A stretch of DNA of 59,219 nucleotides from Candidatus Poseidoniales archaeon. GTDB taxonomy: Archaea > Thermoplasmatota > Poseidoniia > Poseidoniales > Poseidoniaceae. The notes below the pieces were generated by a model. The model had not been told where the DNA came from and ran no database searches. It worked only from the letters and a program-made list of their open reading frames with translations. Below, one piece after another: positions 48,855-59,219 of this stretch. Where the stretch lies: contig QQRY01000057.1 of NCBI GenBank assembly GCA_003602575.1, positions 36,854-96,072 of the forward strand, in the 5' to 3' direction. The number at the start of each line of letters is the position of its first letter. The first letter of the stretch is position 1. The translations under genes were made by a program, and so were the position numbers.

Positions 48855-51461
48855 TCAATCATCCGATTCTTTTTCATCAAAAAGAGGAATATCATCATCT
48901 CTTTTCTTTATTGGAGAGTTAGCCTTTGAATGACTTTTTGTTCTAGAAATTATTTTTTCAACCTCTGAAATTATTTTACCAATTAGCACAGGGCCCCAGC
49001 CTCTAAGTTTGAGAAGTTCATTTTTCTTAGAACGACTCATAGAAATTACTTGTTGTGGAGTCCTAATTCCTAAATTAGCCAGTTCTCTAGCACGCGAACG
49101 CCCAATATTTCTGATATTGACTAGAGTTAGTAAGTCCTCTTTACAACCATGCCTGGTCCTCTGTCTCAAAATATCTACCTTCTTGATAATTTCAGAAATT
49201 TCCGACATGTGTTCTTGTGAGAAAACATCATCTGCAATCAGAATCTCCTTCGAAGCTAGCAAAAGCCAAGATGCCAAATCTACTCTATGATGTAAATCAC
49301 CCGGGCTTACATCCAAACTTTTCTCTATAGAACGCATGCTTTCTTCATTGTTCCATTTATCAATCAACCATGCGGATTTAATATTTCCAAGTAACATTTC
49401 GTCATAAGAAGAATCAGCCAAAAGTTCATTTTCTACTGAATTAGTCTTTAGCCAAAGGTTTGAATTTATATCCATATCACTATTTTTCGCCCAAAGGGAT
49501 GAGAAGTCTGGAGTTGTAGCGATCAAGTGCAGTAAGCCAAAATTTGTTACCTCTCCACTTTTCCTAACCTCTCTTCTAACAGCCCTTCTTAGACCAACCC
49601 TCAACAAGGATGCAGATAAAGGATCTAAATACAACTGTGTTATTCTTTCACCCATCAAAGTTGCTTCGTATTTCATTGCAGAAAATTCAGTTTTATCATC
49701 TAATTGCCATGCCCCTACATGAGATAATTCTGTAGCTTTTTTAAATCCAAAACTTGGTTCACCAAATGCTGAATTGAAAATTTTATTTGGTTTATTTTCT
49801 CCTGTAGGTTGAAATTCAACACCAATGGTTGAATGTGCTATATTTGCCCATACTGGCATATTGTCATCCCAGTCTTCAGCATCGTTAATTTTCTCATCTG
49901 CTCGCTTATTGGCATAGGATTCATCAACACCTAATCTTCTAATGAATCTTTCATCTACTAACCAATTAAGCATCTCATCAATTCTTTCATTGAGAATATT
50001 CTTAGAGATGCTGAATCCTAAGAAAGTTGATTCAAAAAAATCACCAATATCTCCACGATGTTGCAGCCCACCGGTGGAAATTATCGATAGAAGATGAGTC
50101 CGTAGTGCTGGTTCACTAGCCAACTTAGAAGAAATTGATTCTATTTCTCCAAAAAAATATCTTTCGCTGACATCATCAGCAATCTCCCAACCATCTGTAC
50201 CTTTACAGAGAATCCAAGCCTCACCATAATCATCATACTTTGGCCGGCCTGCACGCCCTAACATTTGTCTAACTTCCATAACTGGTAAAGGACGACTCAT
50301 GCCATCTCCCCATCTTTTTACATCCCTAACTAATACTCTTCTCGCTGGAAGGTTGACTCCCGCAGCCAAAGTTGGGGTTGCAGTCAAAGCGATTAGAAGC
50401 CCTTTTTTGAAGGCTGATTCAATGGATTTTCTTTGACTATGTGTAAGACCTGCATGGTGAAAAGCGATCCCCCCTTTGATACACTCGTACAATTTTTCTC
50501 CCATTGCAGTCTGCGTTCTTCCTTCAAGTGATTCTGCAAACTCCTTTAGCAGATTCAGCCTATCTTGATCTTCTTTTTCTAGTAATTTGGAAACTCTCTT
50601 CGATAATTTGAGAGCTTCAGATTCGGCGCTTCTTCTAGTTCCAACAAAAATTAGTAACTGCCCTTTCTGCATAATCGTATCTTTTAGAACAACCCATGTT
50701 GGTTGTGTCTTTGGACCATCTAAATCTCTTGGAGGATTCAATACGTCTGGTGAATTTGAGACTTCTGATGATTGTACAAGTCTAGGTTCTAAATGTAGAT
50801 CATGAAAAGTACTGTATTCTAGAGCAACCGGCCTCCAATCTGATTGTATTAAGTCTGCATCTAGCCAATTTGCTAAGTCTTGGCAATTGCCAACTGTTGC
50901 AGATAATGCTATCAATTGAGCCTCTTTTCTAAGGAATCTAAGTTTTGTTAGATTAATTTCTAATGTAGGTCCTCTTGTCGAATCATTCATCAGATGAAAT
51001 TCATCTGCAACCACTATGGAAACTCTAGACATAGTCTGTGGCTTATTTCTAATTATAGAGTCTAGTTTTTCAGATGTACATACTAAAATATCGCATTCAT
51101 CAATTTTTTTGGCTTCTGAAGAAGAATCCCCAATTCCCAAACCAACTGTTAGATTTAGTGATTTAGAAATTTCTTTTAGATCTTCAAATTTCTCACTGGC
51201 CAATGCTTTCAACGGTACAATATAAATCGCTTTAGTTCCAATTTCTTCAACCATTAATTTTCTTAGAATTGCGATATAAGCTACCAGTGATTTACCACTC
51301 GCTGTAGGTATGGCTAAAAGCACATTTCTTCCTTTGAAAATTGACGGCATCGCTTCAAATTGAGGGGGGTGTAACTTAGTAATACCCCATTTATCAGTAA
51401 TGAAATCTTTTACTGAATCTGGCAAATCCAGTTCGGAAATACACTCTTTCCCGGCCGCCAT
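48855..51461 (-). CDS. hel308: Hel308-type Ski2-like DNA helicase
   Basis: AIPTASGKSLVAYIAIL, DEFHLM, SATVGN, FHHAGLTHSQRK, QMLGRAGRPKYDDYGEAWI; C-terminal HhH. Confidence 0.95.
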   Translation of the reverse strand: MAAGKECISELDLPDSVKDFITDKWGITKLHPPQFEAMPSIFKGRNVLLAIPTASGKSLVAYIAILRKLMVEEIGTKAIYIVPLKALASEKFEDLKEISKSLNLTVGLGIGDSSSEAKKIDECDILVCTSEKLDSIIRNKPQTMSRVSIVVADEFHLMNDSTRGPTLEINLTKLRFLRKEAQLIALSATVGNCQDLANWLDADLIQSDWRPVALEYSTFHDLHLEPRLVQSSEVSNSPDVLNPPRDLDGPKTQPTWVVLKDTIMQKGQLLIFVGTRRSAESEALKLSKRVSKLLEKEDQDRLNLLKEFAESLEGRTQTAMGEKLYECIKGGIAFHHAGLTHSQRKSIESAFKKGLLIALTATPTLAAGVNLPARRVLVRDVKRWGDGMSRPLPVMEVRQMLGRAGRPKYDDYGEAWILCKGTDGWEIADDVSERYFFGEIESISSKLASEPALRTHLLSIISTGGLQHRGDIGDFFESTFLGFSISKNILNERIDEMLNWLVDERFIRRLGVDESYANKRADEKINDAEDWDDNMPVWANIAHSTIGVEFQPTGENKPNKIFNSAFGEPSFGFKKATELSHVGAWQLDDKTEFSAMKYEATLMGERITQLYLDPLSASLLRVGLRRAVRREVRKSGEVTNFGLLHLIATTPDFSSLWAKNSDMDINSNLWLKTNSVENELLADSSYDEMLLGNIKSAWLIDKWNNEESMRSIEKSLDVSPGDLHHRVDLASWLLLASKEILIADDVFSQEHMSEISEIIKKVDILRQRTRHGCKEDLLTLVNIRNIGRSRARELANLGIRTPQQVISMSRSKKNELLKLRGWGPVLIGKIISEVEKIISRTKSHSKANSPIKKRDDDIPLFDEKESDD

Positions 51462-51552
51462 GTTTAGACTGTCGCGCCAACAGTCCAAAAGGACAACGCT
51501 TGAAAGAGTAATTCCGACACCCATAAGACCCCTCGACTACTCACCTTACAAC

Positions 51553-52191
51553 ATGAGCGATGAGATTGACTCTATTATTGAAGACCGACTTTCAGTTTTT
51601 GACGACGAACCGGACCTCAATGACTGGGTGGAAGTGATGTGTGGAGCCGCTATGGCTGTTATCGGAATATTTCACTTAGTTCAGCCTGGCGAATTGGTAG
51701 ATCCTGATATTATGAGATGGTTTGCAGCTGCAGTAGTTGCCGCTGGTGCGGTATGGGCAGGGCACGGGCTGAAAGATATGGCTGTTAAAGAGGTTAGACG
51801 CTCTATTGCAATCCTAGAACTCTCAGGTGAAATGCCAGCAGAAGGGCCAAATCACGGACTCATTAGAGACGTATTACTAAATCCTGAAGATTACAAAAGT
51901 TTCCTCATTGAAGCGTATAACGCCGCTTGGGACGATGGAATAATTACTGAAGAAGAGCTAAACGAACTGAAATCATTCCAAAGTGCGCTTGGAATCTCTG
52001 ACGAGGAAGCCGCTGAAATGAATGTTGAGGCTGCAATAAAGTCCGCAGCCAAAGATGGAGAAATCAGTGAAAAAGAAGAATCGATGATAAAGAAAATCGC
52101 AGAAGATGCTGAAATGGACGCAGAAAGTAAGGTGGAAGAGGCTAAGACTAAGGCTAAAAGTAAGTCTAAATCTAAGTCAAAAAAGAAGTAA
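51553..52191 (+). CDS. Two-TM membrane protein with helical DGxIxxxE repeats and Lys/Ser-rich tail
   Basis: Hydrophobic segments near N-terminus; WDDGIITEEELNELKSF and AKDGEISEKEESMIKKI; tail KTKAKSKSKSKSKKK. Confidence 0.6.
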   Translation: MSDEIDSIIEDRLSVFDDEPDLNDWVEVMCGAAMAVIGIFHLVQPGELVDPDIMRWFAAAVVAAGAVWAGHGLKDMAVKEVRRSIAILELSGEMPAEGPNHGLIRDVLLNPEDYKSFLIEAYNAAWDDGIITEEELNELKSFQSALGISDEEAAEMNVEAAIKSAAKDGEISEKEESMIKKIAEDAEMDAESKVEEAKTKAKSKSKSKSKKK

Positions 52192-52722
52192 TTAGATTTT
52201 ATTGTCGATTAAAACTGTATTACATTCCCTACACTTATACATGCCTTTTGAAGGCTTTTTCCTCGGAAATTCCTTGTTACAAGTTCTGCATGACCAAATC
52301 CACTTAGCATTCTTCATCCTCAAGAATTCTGTGAATTCAGAACCGTGTTTAACCGCTTTACTTCCCGGCCAAGATTTCTCCAAATATCGAAATCTCTTGT
52401 CATGCTCTCTAAATCCAAGTGCATGAATATACTCATGATGTAATACAAATGCTGCATAAGCATTCCACCTCTCCTCTAAGAGATCAGGGTGAATATTAAT
52501 CTCTTGAACATCGCAAGGGGTAAGATTAGATACATCTACTCCTTTCTTCCACCTTGTAACTCCATGTCTTTGTGTCGCATTAATCCTTAGAACTCCAAGA
52601 TCTATTTTTTCTAATTCATCTGTATCTATTTCAGACCATATTTCCATATCTTGCATCAAATCCAAAACAATCGATCTTAGTTGTTCAAGCTTTATCTTTT
52701 GTTCTGGCTTTGGTTTGACCAT
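52192..52722 (-). CDS. SprT-like zinc metalloprotease
   Basis: HHEYIHALGFREHDKRF (HExxH) and C-terminal zinc ribbon CRTCNKEFP..YKCREC. Confidence 0.87.
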   Translation of the reverse strand: MVKPKPEQKIKLEQLRSIVLDLMQDMEIWSEIDTDELEKIDLGVLRINATQRHGVTRWKKGVDVSNLTPCDVQEINIHPDLLEERWNAYAAFVLHHEYIHALGFREHDKRFRYLEKSWPGSKAVKHGSEFTEFLRMKNAKWIWSCRTCNKEFPRKKPSKGMYKCRECNTVLIDNKI

Positions 52723-52731
52723 TGAAATTCC

Positions 52732-53253
52732 TCAACTCCAACGATGATATGCGGGATGGCCTTCTTTTACAGCAACAAATAATCCTTCACCAGTTGCACA
52801 CACTTTTCCATTCGCTTCTAAAAGAAGTTCAATTTCAACTTTATTTCCATCAACCGATTTAATCTGACTTGTTATACAGAGCATTGTATCTATAGGAGTT
52901 GGTCTTCTAAGTTTGACAGAATATGACGCAGTAACAGTGCATGGAGGCTCATCTAATTTTTCTTCATCCATCAAAGCAATAGCAGCTGTCCAATTGCCAT
53001 GACAATCAAGAAGAGTGCCGATAATACCCCCATTTATCATACCTGGAAATGCTTGATGGTGTTGTTCAGGCATAAATTCAAGATAAAGCCCATTTTCAAT
53101 CCTACGACTGGTTATCTGTAATCCATCTTTATTTGCTGGCCCACAACCAAAACATATTGAATTCGGTGCGTACTTCTGTTGCACTCCAGTTACGTCCACA
53201 GTCTTGCTAATAGAACTCCGTCTTTGTTTGTTTGTATTAAAAATCAATAGCAT
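52732..53253 (-). CDS. PaaI-like hotdog thioesterase
   Basis: FPGMINGGIIGTLLDCHGNWTAAIAL..TASYSVKLRRPTPID. Confidence 0.85.
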   Translation of the reverse strand: MLLIFNTNKQRRSSISKTVDVTGVQQKYAPNSICFGCGPANKDGLQITSRRIENGLYLEFMPEQHHQAFPGMINGGIIGTLLDCHGNWTAAIALMDEEKLDEPPCTVTASYSVKLRRPTPIDTMLCITSQIKSVDGNKVEIELLLEANGKVCATGEGLFVAVKEGHPAYHRWS

Positions 53254-53284
53254 TGTTCATCATGAATGAACTACTCGCCTGTAC

Positions 53285-54610
53285 ATGGGTGGCAACAAGA
53301 AAGTCAAGAAGACAAAAATTCGAGTCGCCCATGAATTGCCAAAAAGAAGACGTATTGCAATCCAAGAAGCACTAGATGCTCACCAAACTGAAGACCGCCC
53401 CGAATGGGATAGAACAGCAGAATGGGGTAATATAAGACTATACAGGAAAATAATCAAGCCAGGTACGATTAGAACTATTGCAATGCCTCTGCTAGAGGTT
53501 GACTTAGGAGATCCTTGGCCAATTCCTGTAACTATTATTCATGGAGAAAGGCCCGGTCCGACAATTACTATTCTTGGCGGCATACATGGTGATGAATTAA
53601 CAGGACCATCTGCTTGTACCCATCTTTTGTCAAATGCATTCACTGATATTGGAAAACCACTTAATCCAAAGCAAATGGCTGGTACAGTAAGAATAGTACC
53701 TGTTGTCAATCTCCCCGGATATCGTTCTAAATCCAGATATTTTCCCGATGGTAGAGACCTTAATCGGAATTTCCCTGGTAATTTTAAAAGTACAACAACA
53801 AGGAGAGTTGCTGCTCAAGTATGGAAGTACTTACTAAGCGATAGTGATGCTATAATTGATTTGCACAGTGCTGCCAAGGGAAGGTCAAATATGCCTCAAT
53901 TAAGGGCTGATTTAGCACATGCAGGCTCAAATATTTTAGCTAAAGCATTTGGAATCGAAATTATTCTTGATTCCAAACCTCCTTCTGGTTCATTAAGGAA
54001 AGCAGCTGTTGAGAATGATATTCCTTCAATTACTTACGAAGGTGGAGGGGCCAATCTGCTAGATAACGAATCGGTAAAGGTCGCAATTCATGGAGTTATG
54101 AACGTCCTAAGATCACTTAGAATGATACCTGGTAAGCCTCATCGACCTAGATTCCGTATGCTTGCCAGTGGCTCTTTATGGCTAAGGGCCAGTGAAGGAG
54201 GATTATTGGATATGTTTGTCACTTCTGGTTCGGTAATGAGGGAAGGCGAAGTAATCGCTACAATTTCTGACCCTGCAACGCCAGGCCTTACAGTGGATAT
54301 TGTTGCTCCCGAAGATGGTTTATTGGTAGGGGCTGCAACTAACCCATTTACTGCTAGTGGAATGCCTGTTGCTCATTTCTTACCGGTTTCAAAACACATG
54401 AAACTACTTGAAGAACAGATTGATGACGATGGTAATTTTATTGTTTGTGGGTCTGAAGAAGATGCAGTTTGGCGCGAAGAACAAGATGTTGATGAAGTAA
54501 ATGTAGAAGGTGAGTGGAGTGGTGGTGGAGTAGATACTGAATGGATGATCGGACGTTCAAATCAACAAAAGTCAAACCCATTCTCTGATGATGAAGAAGC
54601 TGGAGCTTAA
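53285..54610 (+). CDS. Succinylglutamate desuccinylase/aspartoacylase-family zinc hydrolase
   Basis: LGGIHGDELTGPSA, GRDLNRNFPG, DLHSAAKGRSN. Confidence 0.9.
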   Translation: MGGNKKVKKTKIRVAHELPKRRRIAIQEALDAHQTEDRPEWDRTAEWGNIRLYRKIIKPGTIRTIAMPLLEVDLGDPWPIPVTIIHGERPGPTITILGGIHGDELTGPSACTHLLSNAFTDIGKPLNPKQMAGTVRIVPVVNLPGYRSKSRYFPDGRDLNRNFPGNFKSTTTRRVAAQVWKYLLSDSDAIIDLHSAAKGRSNMPQLRADLAHAGSNILAKAFGIEIILDSKPPSGSLRKAAVENDIPSITYEGGGANLLDNESVKVAIHGVMNVLRSLRMIPGKPHRPRFRMLASGSLWLRASEGGLLDMFVTSGSVMREGEVIATISDPATPGLTVDIVAPEDGLLVGAATNPFTASGMPVAHFLPVSKHMKLLEEQIDDDGNFIVCGSEEDAVWREEQDVDEVNVEGEWSGGGVDTEWMIGRSNQQKSNPFSDDEEAGA

Positions 54611-55866
54611 GCCTGATTTAAGAACTTCTTTACTTCAAATTCTACTTCGGAATCTTCCATATTTCTTCTTTGACTTTTTGCAACATCAAAAATATGTGCT
54701 ACTAAATCATCCTCAGCCTCATAGCCATTCTGCTCCAACCACCAAATGATATTGGAACGGCCAGCCATATGCCCTATTCTGATTACTTGCTTCAATCCAA
54801 AATCTCCGGCTGGGACTCCTGAATAAACCCTATCAGCCAACCAGTCATCTCCTTTTCTCATTGCTTTGATCACTGCCGATGCATGCACACCTGTTCCTGT
54901 TTCGAATGCATCTTCACCAAATACCGGATAATTTCTTGGAAGTGGAACTTCTATGTACTTGTTAGCCAATCTAGTATATTCATCAAGGTGAGTTAAATCA
55001 TTATCGATAACACCCATTAGTTTCAAATTCACTAAAGTTTGATCTAATGGAGCATTCCCCGCTCTTTCTCCAACTCCTAAAGCAGTACCATGAATTACAT
55101 CAGCGCCTGCTTCAACCGCTGCAATATTATTTGCAACTCCAAGACCTCTGTCTTGATGGCCATGCCAATTTACTTCAATTTCACTTCTCTTGTAACCAGC
55201 ATCTTTTATGACTTCTTCATCTATGAAATTTAATAATTTCTTTACACCATTTGGTGTAACATGGCCACATGTATCACAAACACAAAGTCTACGAACACCT
55301 AATTCCATCGCTCTTTGGTAAATTTTCTTTACGTCATCTGGTTTTGACCTCGTTGTATCTTCAGTAACAAACATTACTTGAACTTCGTTTTCAACAGCAT
55401 AACTGACTGCTTTTTCCATTGTTGAGATTAATTTATCCATAGTCCAGCCTTCCGTATATTGACGGATTGGGCTAGTACCTAAGAAAGCAGATGCTTGAAT
55501 AGGCACACCGTGTTTATTTTGCATCTCAACAAGAGGCTCGATATCATTCATTAAGGTCCTAACAGCAGCGCCTGGTCTAATTTTATAATCATTTGAAGTG
55601 ATATGATTAATCAGCGCGTCGATATGCTCTCTGTGAAATGGCCCTGCACCTGGAAGACCAAGGTCGACTTTTTGAATACCCAATTTCTCCATATAACTTA
55701 GTAATTCTATTTTTTGTTCTATGGTCGGATTTCTAGCACTAGGGCTTTGAAGACCATCTCTAAGGGTTTCATCATCGAACCAAACACCATGAGGATGATT
55801 TGATGGATTTCTGTTGAAATCATACTCAATAGTATTCCAATCATAAATCAAAGAACGCTCATCCAT
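54607..55866 (-). CDS. 2-isopropylmalate/homocitrate synthase-family (HMGL-like) enzyme, no LeuA regulatory domain
   Basis: FDDETLRDGLQSPSARNP, NWHGHQDRGLGVANNIAAVEAGADVIHGTALGVGERAGN. Confidence 0.85.
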   Translation of the reverse strand: MDERSLIYDWNTIEYDFNRNPSNHPHGVWFDDETLRDGLQSPSARNPTIEQKIELLSYMEKLGIQKVDLGLPGAGPFHREHIDALINHITSNDYKIRPGAAVRTLMNDIEPLVEMQNKHGVPIQASAFLGTSPIRQYTEGWTMDKLISTMEKAVSYAVENEVQVMFVTEDTTRSKPDDVKKIYQRAMELGVRRLCVCDTCGHVTPNGVKKLLNFIDEEVIKDAGYKRSEIEVNWHGHQDRGLGVANNIAAVEAGADVIHGTALGVGERAGNAPLDQTLVNLKLMGVIDNDLTHLDEYTRLANKYIEVPLPRNYPVFGEDAFETGTGVHASAVIKAMRKGDDWLADRVYSGVPAGDFGLKQVIRIGHMAGRSNIIWWLEQNGYEAEDDLVAHIFDVAKSQRRNMEDSEVEFEVKKFLNQA

Positions 55867-55948
55867 AATAATCGCCTCAGGTAGAAAATAACTTCCGCCC
55901 TATGACACGACAAATCGTAATCATGTTTGAAGTCGTCGATACTTCAAA

Positions 55949-58735
55949 TCACTCTTCTTCTTCGTTCAAAGCCTTCAACTTCATTGCTGCTTCAAATTCT
56001 TCTCGGTCAATTACACCGTCTTGATTTGTATCCATTTCATCGAAACCTTCGTCTTCATCATCAATTAATTCCGCTGGTAATCTTGCAACGAAAATAATTT
56101 GATCACTAAATCCAGATTTACCCTTATTCCTCAATTCCATGATTCTAGTACCCTTCGATTTCTTGGACTTAGTCTCCTTGGTTTGGTTAGCCCTTAATCT
56201 AATCATCATACCTTTCTTAGTCAAAACAAATAAGTTGTCATCAAGATTTGGAATATGCCTTGCTGCAATAATTTCATCATTTTCTTCCTTATCGATGTTC
56301 ATAGTAAATGCTCCTTTAGCACCAGGATTGGTTTTTCTATATCCATCGGTTCTTTCCATCAGTTCTCCAGTCTCTTTGTCAACTTTTTGAACACCTTCAG
56401 CATCTAGGTAAGGAATCTTCTCAGCAGTACCAAGTCTACTTCTCTTAGCCATACCATTCTTCGAGATAGTCAAGATTTGTGTTTCTGTATTATCTGTAGC
56501 GATCATTCCAACTACATGACCTCCATCAGCACCCTTTCTATTACCAGTCTTTATTCCATAAACACCAGCAGAGACTCTACCAGATGCTCTGATTTTTTGG
56601 CACGCAAACCGACTTGCAAATCCTGTACTGGAAATCATAACTATATCCGATTGGTCTGTTCCACACCTTACATTGACCAAACTATCACCATCAAGTTTGA
56701 ATCTTAAAGCATATTTTCCATTTCTATTGATTTTTACATATTCCTCTAAACGAGTTTTCTTGATAAGACCCAATTTAGTTGCAAATAATAGATAATTACC
56801 TTCAGGGGTTTCAAGAAGTTCTCTAGATATTGGTAGAATAGTGACAATATTTTCATCTTCTCTAAGGCTTTCAAGCAAGTTTCTGATATGCCCCCCTCTC
56901 GAATGTCTACTTCCCAATGGAGTTTCCCAAGCCTTCAAGCCGTATACTCTACCTTGATCTGTAAAAATTAGTAATCTGTCTTTGCTGAAACATGTAATGA
57001 TTAGTTGAGGAGTATCTTCTGCCTTGGTTGCGACACCTTTGAGTCCTTTACCTCCTCTATTTTGAACTCTAAATGATTCAACAGGTAAATGACGAATGTA
57101 ATTATCTTCACTTAGAGTAATTGCAATGGCTCTCTCTTCAATCAAATCTTCTCTGTCCATGGAAAGTGGCATTGGGTCAATGTAAGAGCGCCTTTCATCA
57201 CCATGCTTCTCTACCATTTCATTAAGTTCGGTTAGTAAAATATCTAACCTCCTAATCCTTGAAGAAATGATATCTTGTAAATCTGCAATCTTTATCTGTA
57301 ATTCAGAATATTCATTTTGAACTTTGTCAACATCAAGACGGCTCAATTGATACAATCTTCTCTCCGCAATTGCCTTAGCTTGTGGTTCAGTGAAATCAAA
57401 TGCTGCTATCGAACCCAATGTTTCATCACCACGCAGAACAGACTCAAACTGCTCACGACTAGCACTCGCTTTACCGACTGCAATTACATCATCAATACGA
57501 TCTTGAGCTTTGACAAGACCTTCTAATATGTGGGCGCGTGATTCAGCTTTTGACAATTCAAATACAGCACGTCTTTCTATCACAGATTCTCTGTGTTCTA
57601 CATATGTGTGAAGTATGACTGGCAAGGTCAATAAAACTGGCCTACCATCTAGAATACCCATCATATTTGCAGAATAGGATTCTTGTAAACGACTAGACTT
57701 GTATAATTGGTTCAATACTGCATGAGGGTCTGCATTATTCTTTACTTCAATTACAACTCTAATACCTTCCTTGGAAGACTCATCTCTAATGTCTCTAATT
57801 CCTACAACTGTCCCTTTACTAACCAAATCAGCAATATGGACTAACATATCTGCTTTTTTGACTTGGTATGGGATTTCATGGACAATGATTCTCTTTCCTT
57901 TCTGGTCATCGAGGACATCACACTTTGAACGAACATGGAATCTTCCTTTGCCTGTTGAATACATATCATATATTCCATCAACGCCATGAATTCCTGCTCC
58001 AGTGGGGAAATCAGGACCTTGTACATGCTCCATGTAGTTTTCTATAGAAATACTTGGCATCTTATTTTCATCGACTCCTTCTTCGATAATCGTCTTGACG
58101 TGCAAGTCAATTGCACCTGCAACCTCAGTCAAATTATGAGGTGGTATTCGTGTCGCCATACCTACAGCAATACCATCACTTCCATTCAATATCAAGTTTG
58201 GAAGTCGTGATGGAAGAACTGTTGGCTCCTGTTCAGAATCATCGAAATTGGGTTGGAAGTCAACTGTTTTCTTATCAATGTCCTCAAGCATATGTTTGGA
58301 AATTCGATCCAATCGACTTTCTGTATATCGCATAGCAGCAGGCGGGTCGCCATCTATGGAACCGAAATTCCCTTGTCCGTCTACCAAAGGATATCTAAGT
58401 GAGAAATCTTGAGCCATTCTAACCATTGTATCATAGATTGATTGATCACCGTGAGGGTGATACTTACCCATTACTTCTCCAACAGAACGAGCTGATTTAC
58501 TGAATTTCTTATCGGCAGTATGCCCGCCTTCGTGCATTCCGTAAAGCACTCTTCGGTGAACCGGTTTTAGACCATCTCTAGCATCGGGCAATGCTCTTCC
58601 AATTATCACAGACATTGCATAATTAATGTAAGAGTTCTTCATTTCCTCTTCCAAGGGCTGATTCAAAATATTTCCTTGGGGAACTATTTCGTCATCTTCT
58701 TCGGTGTTCTCTATATTTTCTTCTTCAGATGTCAA
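55949..58735 (-). CDS. gyrA: DNA gyrase subunit A with C-terminal EF-hand motif
   Basis: [31 protein letters not shown]; catalytic Tyr [12 protein letters not shown]; beta-pinwheel with GQVYGL-type strands; TTG start. Confidence 0.98.
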   Translation of the reverse strand: MTSEEENIENTEEDDEIVPQGNILNQPLEEEMKNSYINYAMSVIIGRALPDARDGLKPVHRRVLYGMHEGGHTADKKFSKSARSVGEVMGKYHPHGDQSIYDTMVRMAQDFSLRYPLVDGQGNFGSIDGDPPAAMRYTESRLDRISKHMLEDIDKKTVDFQPNFDDSEQEPTVLPSRLPNLILNGSDGIAVGMATRIPPHNLTEVAGAIDLHVKTIIEEGVDENKMPSISIENYMEHVQGPDFPTGAGIHGVDGIYDMYSTGKGRFHVRSKCDVLDDQKGKRIIVHEIPYQVKKADMLVHIADLVSKGTVVGIRDIRDESSKEGIRVVIEVKNNADPHAVLNQLYKSSRLQESYSANMMGILDGRPVLLTLPVILHTYVEHRESVIERRAVFELSKAESRAHILEGLVKAQDRIDDVIAVGKASASREQFESVLRGDETLGSIAAFDFTEPQAKAIAERRLYQLSRLDVDKVQNEYSELQIKIADLQDIISSRIRRLDILLTELNEMVEKHGDERRSYIDPMPLSMDREDLIEERAIAITLSEDNYIRHLPVESFRVQNRGGKGLKGVATKAEDTPQLIITCFSKDRLLIFTDQGRVYGLKAWETPLGSRHSRGGHIRNLLESLREDENIVTILPISRELLETPEGNYLLFATKLGLIKKTRLEEYVKINRNGKYALRFKLDGDSLVNVRCGTDQSDIVMISSTGFASRFACQKIRASGRVSAGVYGIKTGNRKGADGGHVVGMIATDNTETQILTISKNGMAKRSRLGTAEKIPYLDAEGVQKVDKETGELMERTDGYRKTNPGAKGAFTMNIDKEENDEIIAARHIPNLDDNLFVLTKKGMMIRLRANQTKETKSKKSKGTRIMELRNKGKSGFSDQIIFVARLPAELIDDEDEGFDEMDTNQDGVIDREEFEAAMKLKALNEEEE
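55997..56032 (-). other. EF-hand loop [12 protein letters not shown] within GyrA C-terminus
   Basis: Checked on the reverse strand: GAT ACA AAT CAA GAC GGT GTA ATT GAC CGA GAA GAA; fits D-x-[DN]-x-[DN]-G-x-[ILV]-D-x-x-E. Confidence 0.9.
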
Positions 58736-59219
58736 GGTTGGTCACCTCCTTAGCGTACTTCTCAATAAATGCCCTTCTGTCAGGAACATCTTCTCCCATT
58801 AGAATTTCAAATAATCGGTCTGATTCTTCTGCATCCCTAATTGTTACTTTTAGCATAGTTCTTGTTTCTGGATTCATTGTAGTTTCCCATAGTTGATCCG
58901 GATTCATTTCACCAAGACCTTTGTACCTTTGTACTCCTATTTTTGTTGATGGGTTTCCGGCTTTCAAGTCCTCGATAATCGAATCTCTTTCCTCATCACT
59001 AAATGCATACTTGTTGACTCTACCCTTTGAAAGCTGGTATAGCGGCGGTTGGGCTATGTATACATGTCCTTCAGTTATTGCAGGCCTCATGAAACGCCAA
59101 ATAAATGTCAACATCAATGTTCTAATGTGAGCACCATCGACGTCAGCGTCAGTCATGATTATAATTTTTGAATATCTTAACTTTTCAGGATTAAATGAGC
59201 CTTCATCATCAGGATTATT
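58725..59219 (-). CDS. gyrB: DNA gyrase subunit B, C-terminal part; 5' end beyond window
   Basis: [51 protein letters not shown]; open to window end; overlaps gyrA start by 11 bp. Confidence 0.97.
   Translation of the reverse strand, partial: NNPDDEGSFNPEKLRYSKIIIMTDADVDGAHIRTLMLTFIWRFMRPAITEGHVYIAQPPLYQLSKGRVNKYAFSDEERDSIIEDLKAGNPSTKIGVQRYKGLGEMNPDQLWETTMNPETRTMLKVTIRDAEESDRLFEILMGEDVPDRRAFIEKYAKEVTNLDI
58742..58755 (-). promoter_or_regulatory. Strong Shine-Dalgarno for gyrA, inside gyrB
   Basis: Minus strand reads CTAAGGAGGTGACCAACC-TTG. Confidence 0.8.

Noticed and set aside
52140-52187. Simple AAG/TCT repeat as a non-coding microsatellite
   Set aside because: It is in frame within the ORF at 51553..52191 and encodes the Lys/Ser tail; reported as a protein feature instead.
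56139-58335. Multiple plus-strand ORFs opposite gyrA
   Set aside because: Frame shadows of a highly conserved gene, with no motifs or start signals.

Overview
This window is archaeal chromosomal DNA, AT-rich and gene-dense. It mixes archaeal information-processing genes with bacterial-type gyrA/gyrB and mutS/mutL. The archaeal genes are L37e, L44e, S27e, aIF2-alpha, Nop10, PAC2, ABCE1, L10e, RPA plus an RPA-associated protein, Cgi121 and Hel308. This combination suggests a Marine Group II/III (Poseidoniales-like) Thermoplasmatota relative; that taxon is inferred, not demonstrated. Other content: two tandem squalene/phytoene synthases, a glutaryl-CoA dehydrogenase-like ACAD, EtfBA, TyrRS, PurF, AroA, MoaA, a polyprenyl synthase, TldD/TldE, a Tad/type IV pilus-like cluster (ATPase plus two GspF-family proteins), a pilin-like protein, a SprT-like protease, a LeuA-family enzyme and one tRNA-Ser(CGA). 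Two short ribosomal proteins (L37e, S27e) are missing from the supplied ORF track. I found no CRISPR array, transposon or prophage. The most interesting observations are: (1) GyrA ending in a textbook EF-hand loop; (2) tandem paralogous RecB/Cas4-like nucleases with C-terminal OB-like regions; (3) three apparently repurposed enzyme or domain relics: a ThiI homologue without its PP-loop, a divergent porphobilinogen-deaminase-like protein and a stand-alone MCM N-terminal domain; (4) ABCE1 with a rearranged Fe-S cysteine pattern; (5) a tail-tube/baseplate-like small protein between the RPA genes and Tad-like genes. All calls come from reading motifs by eye; no database search was run.
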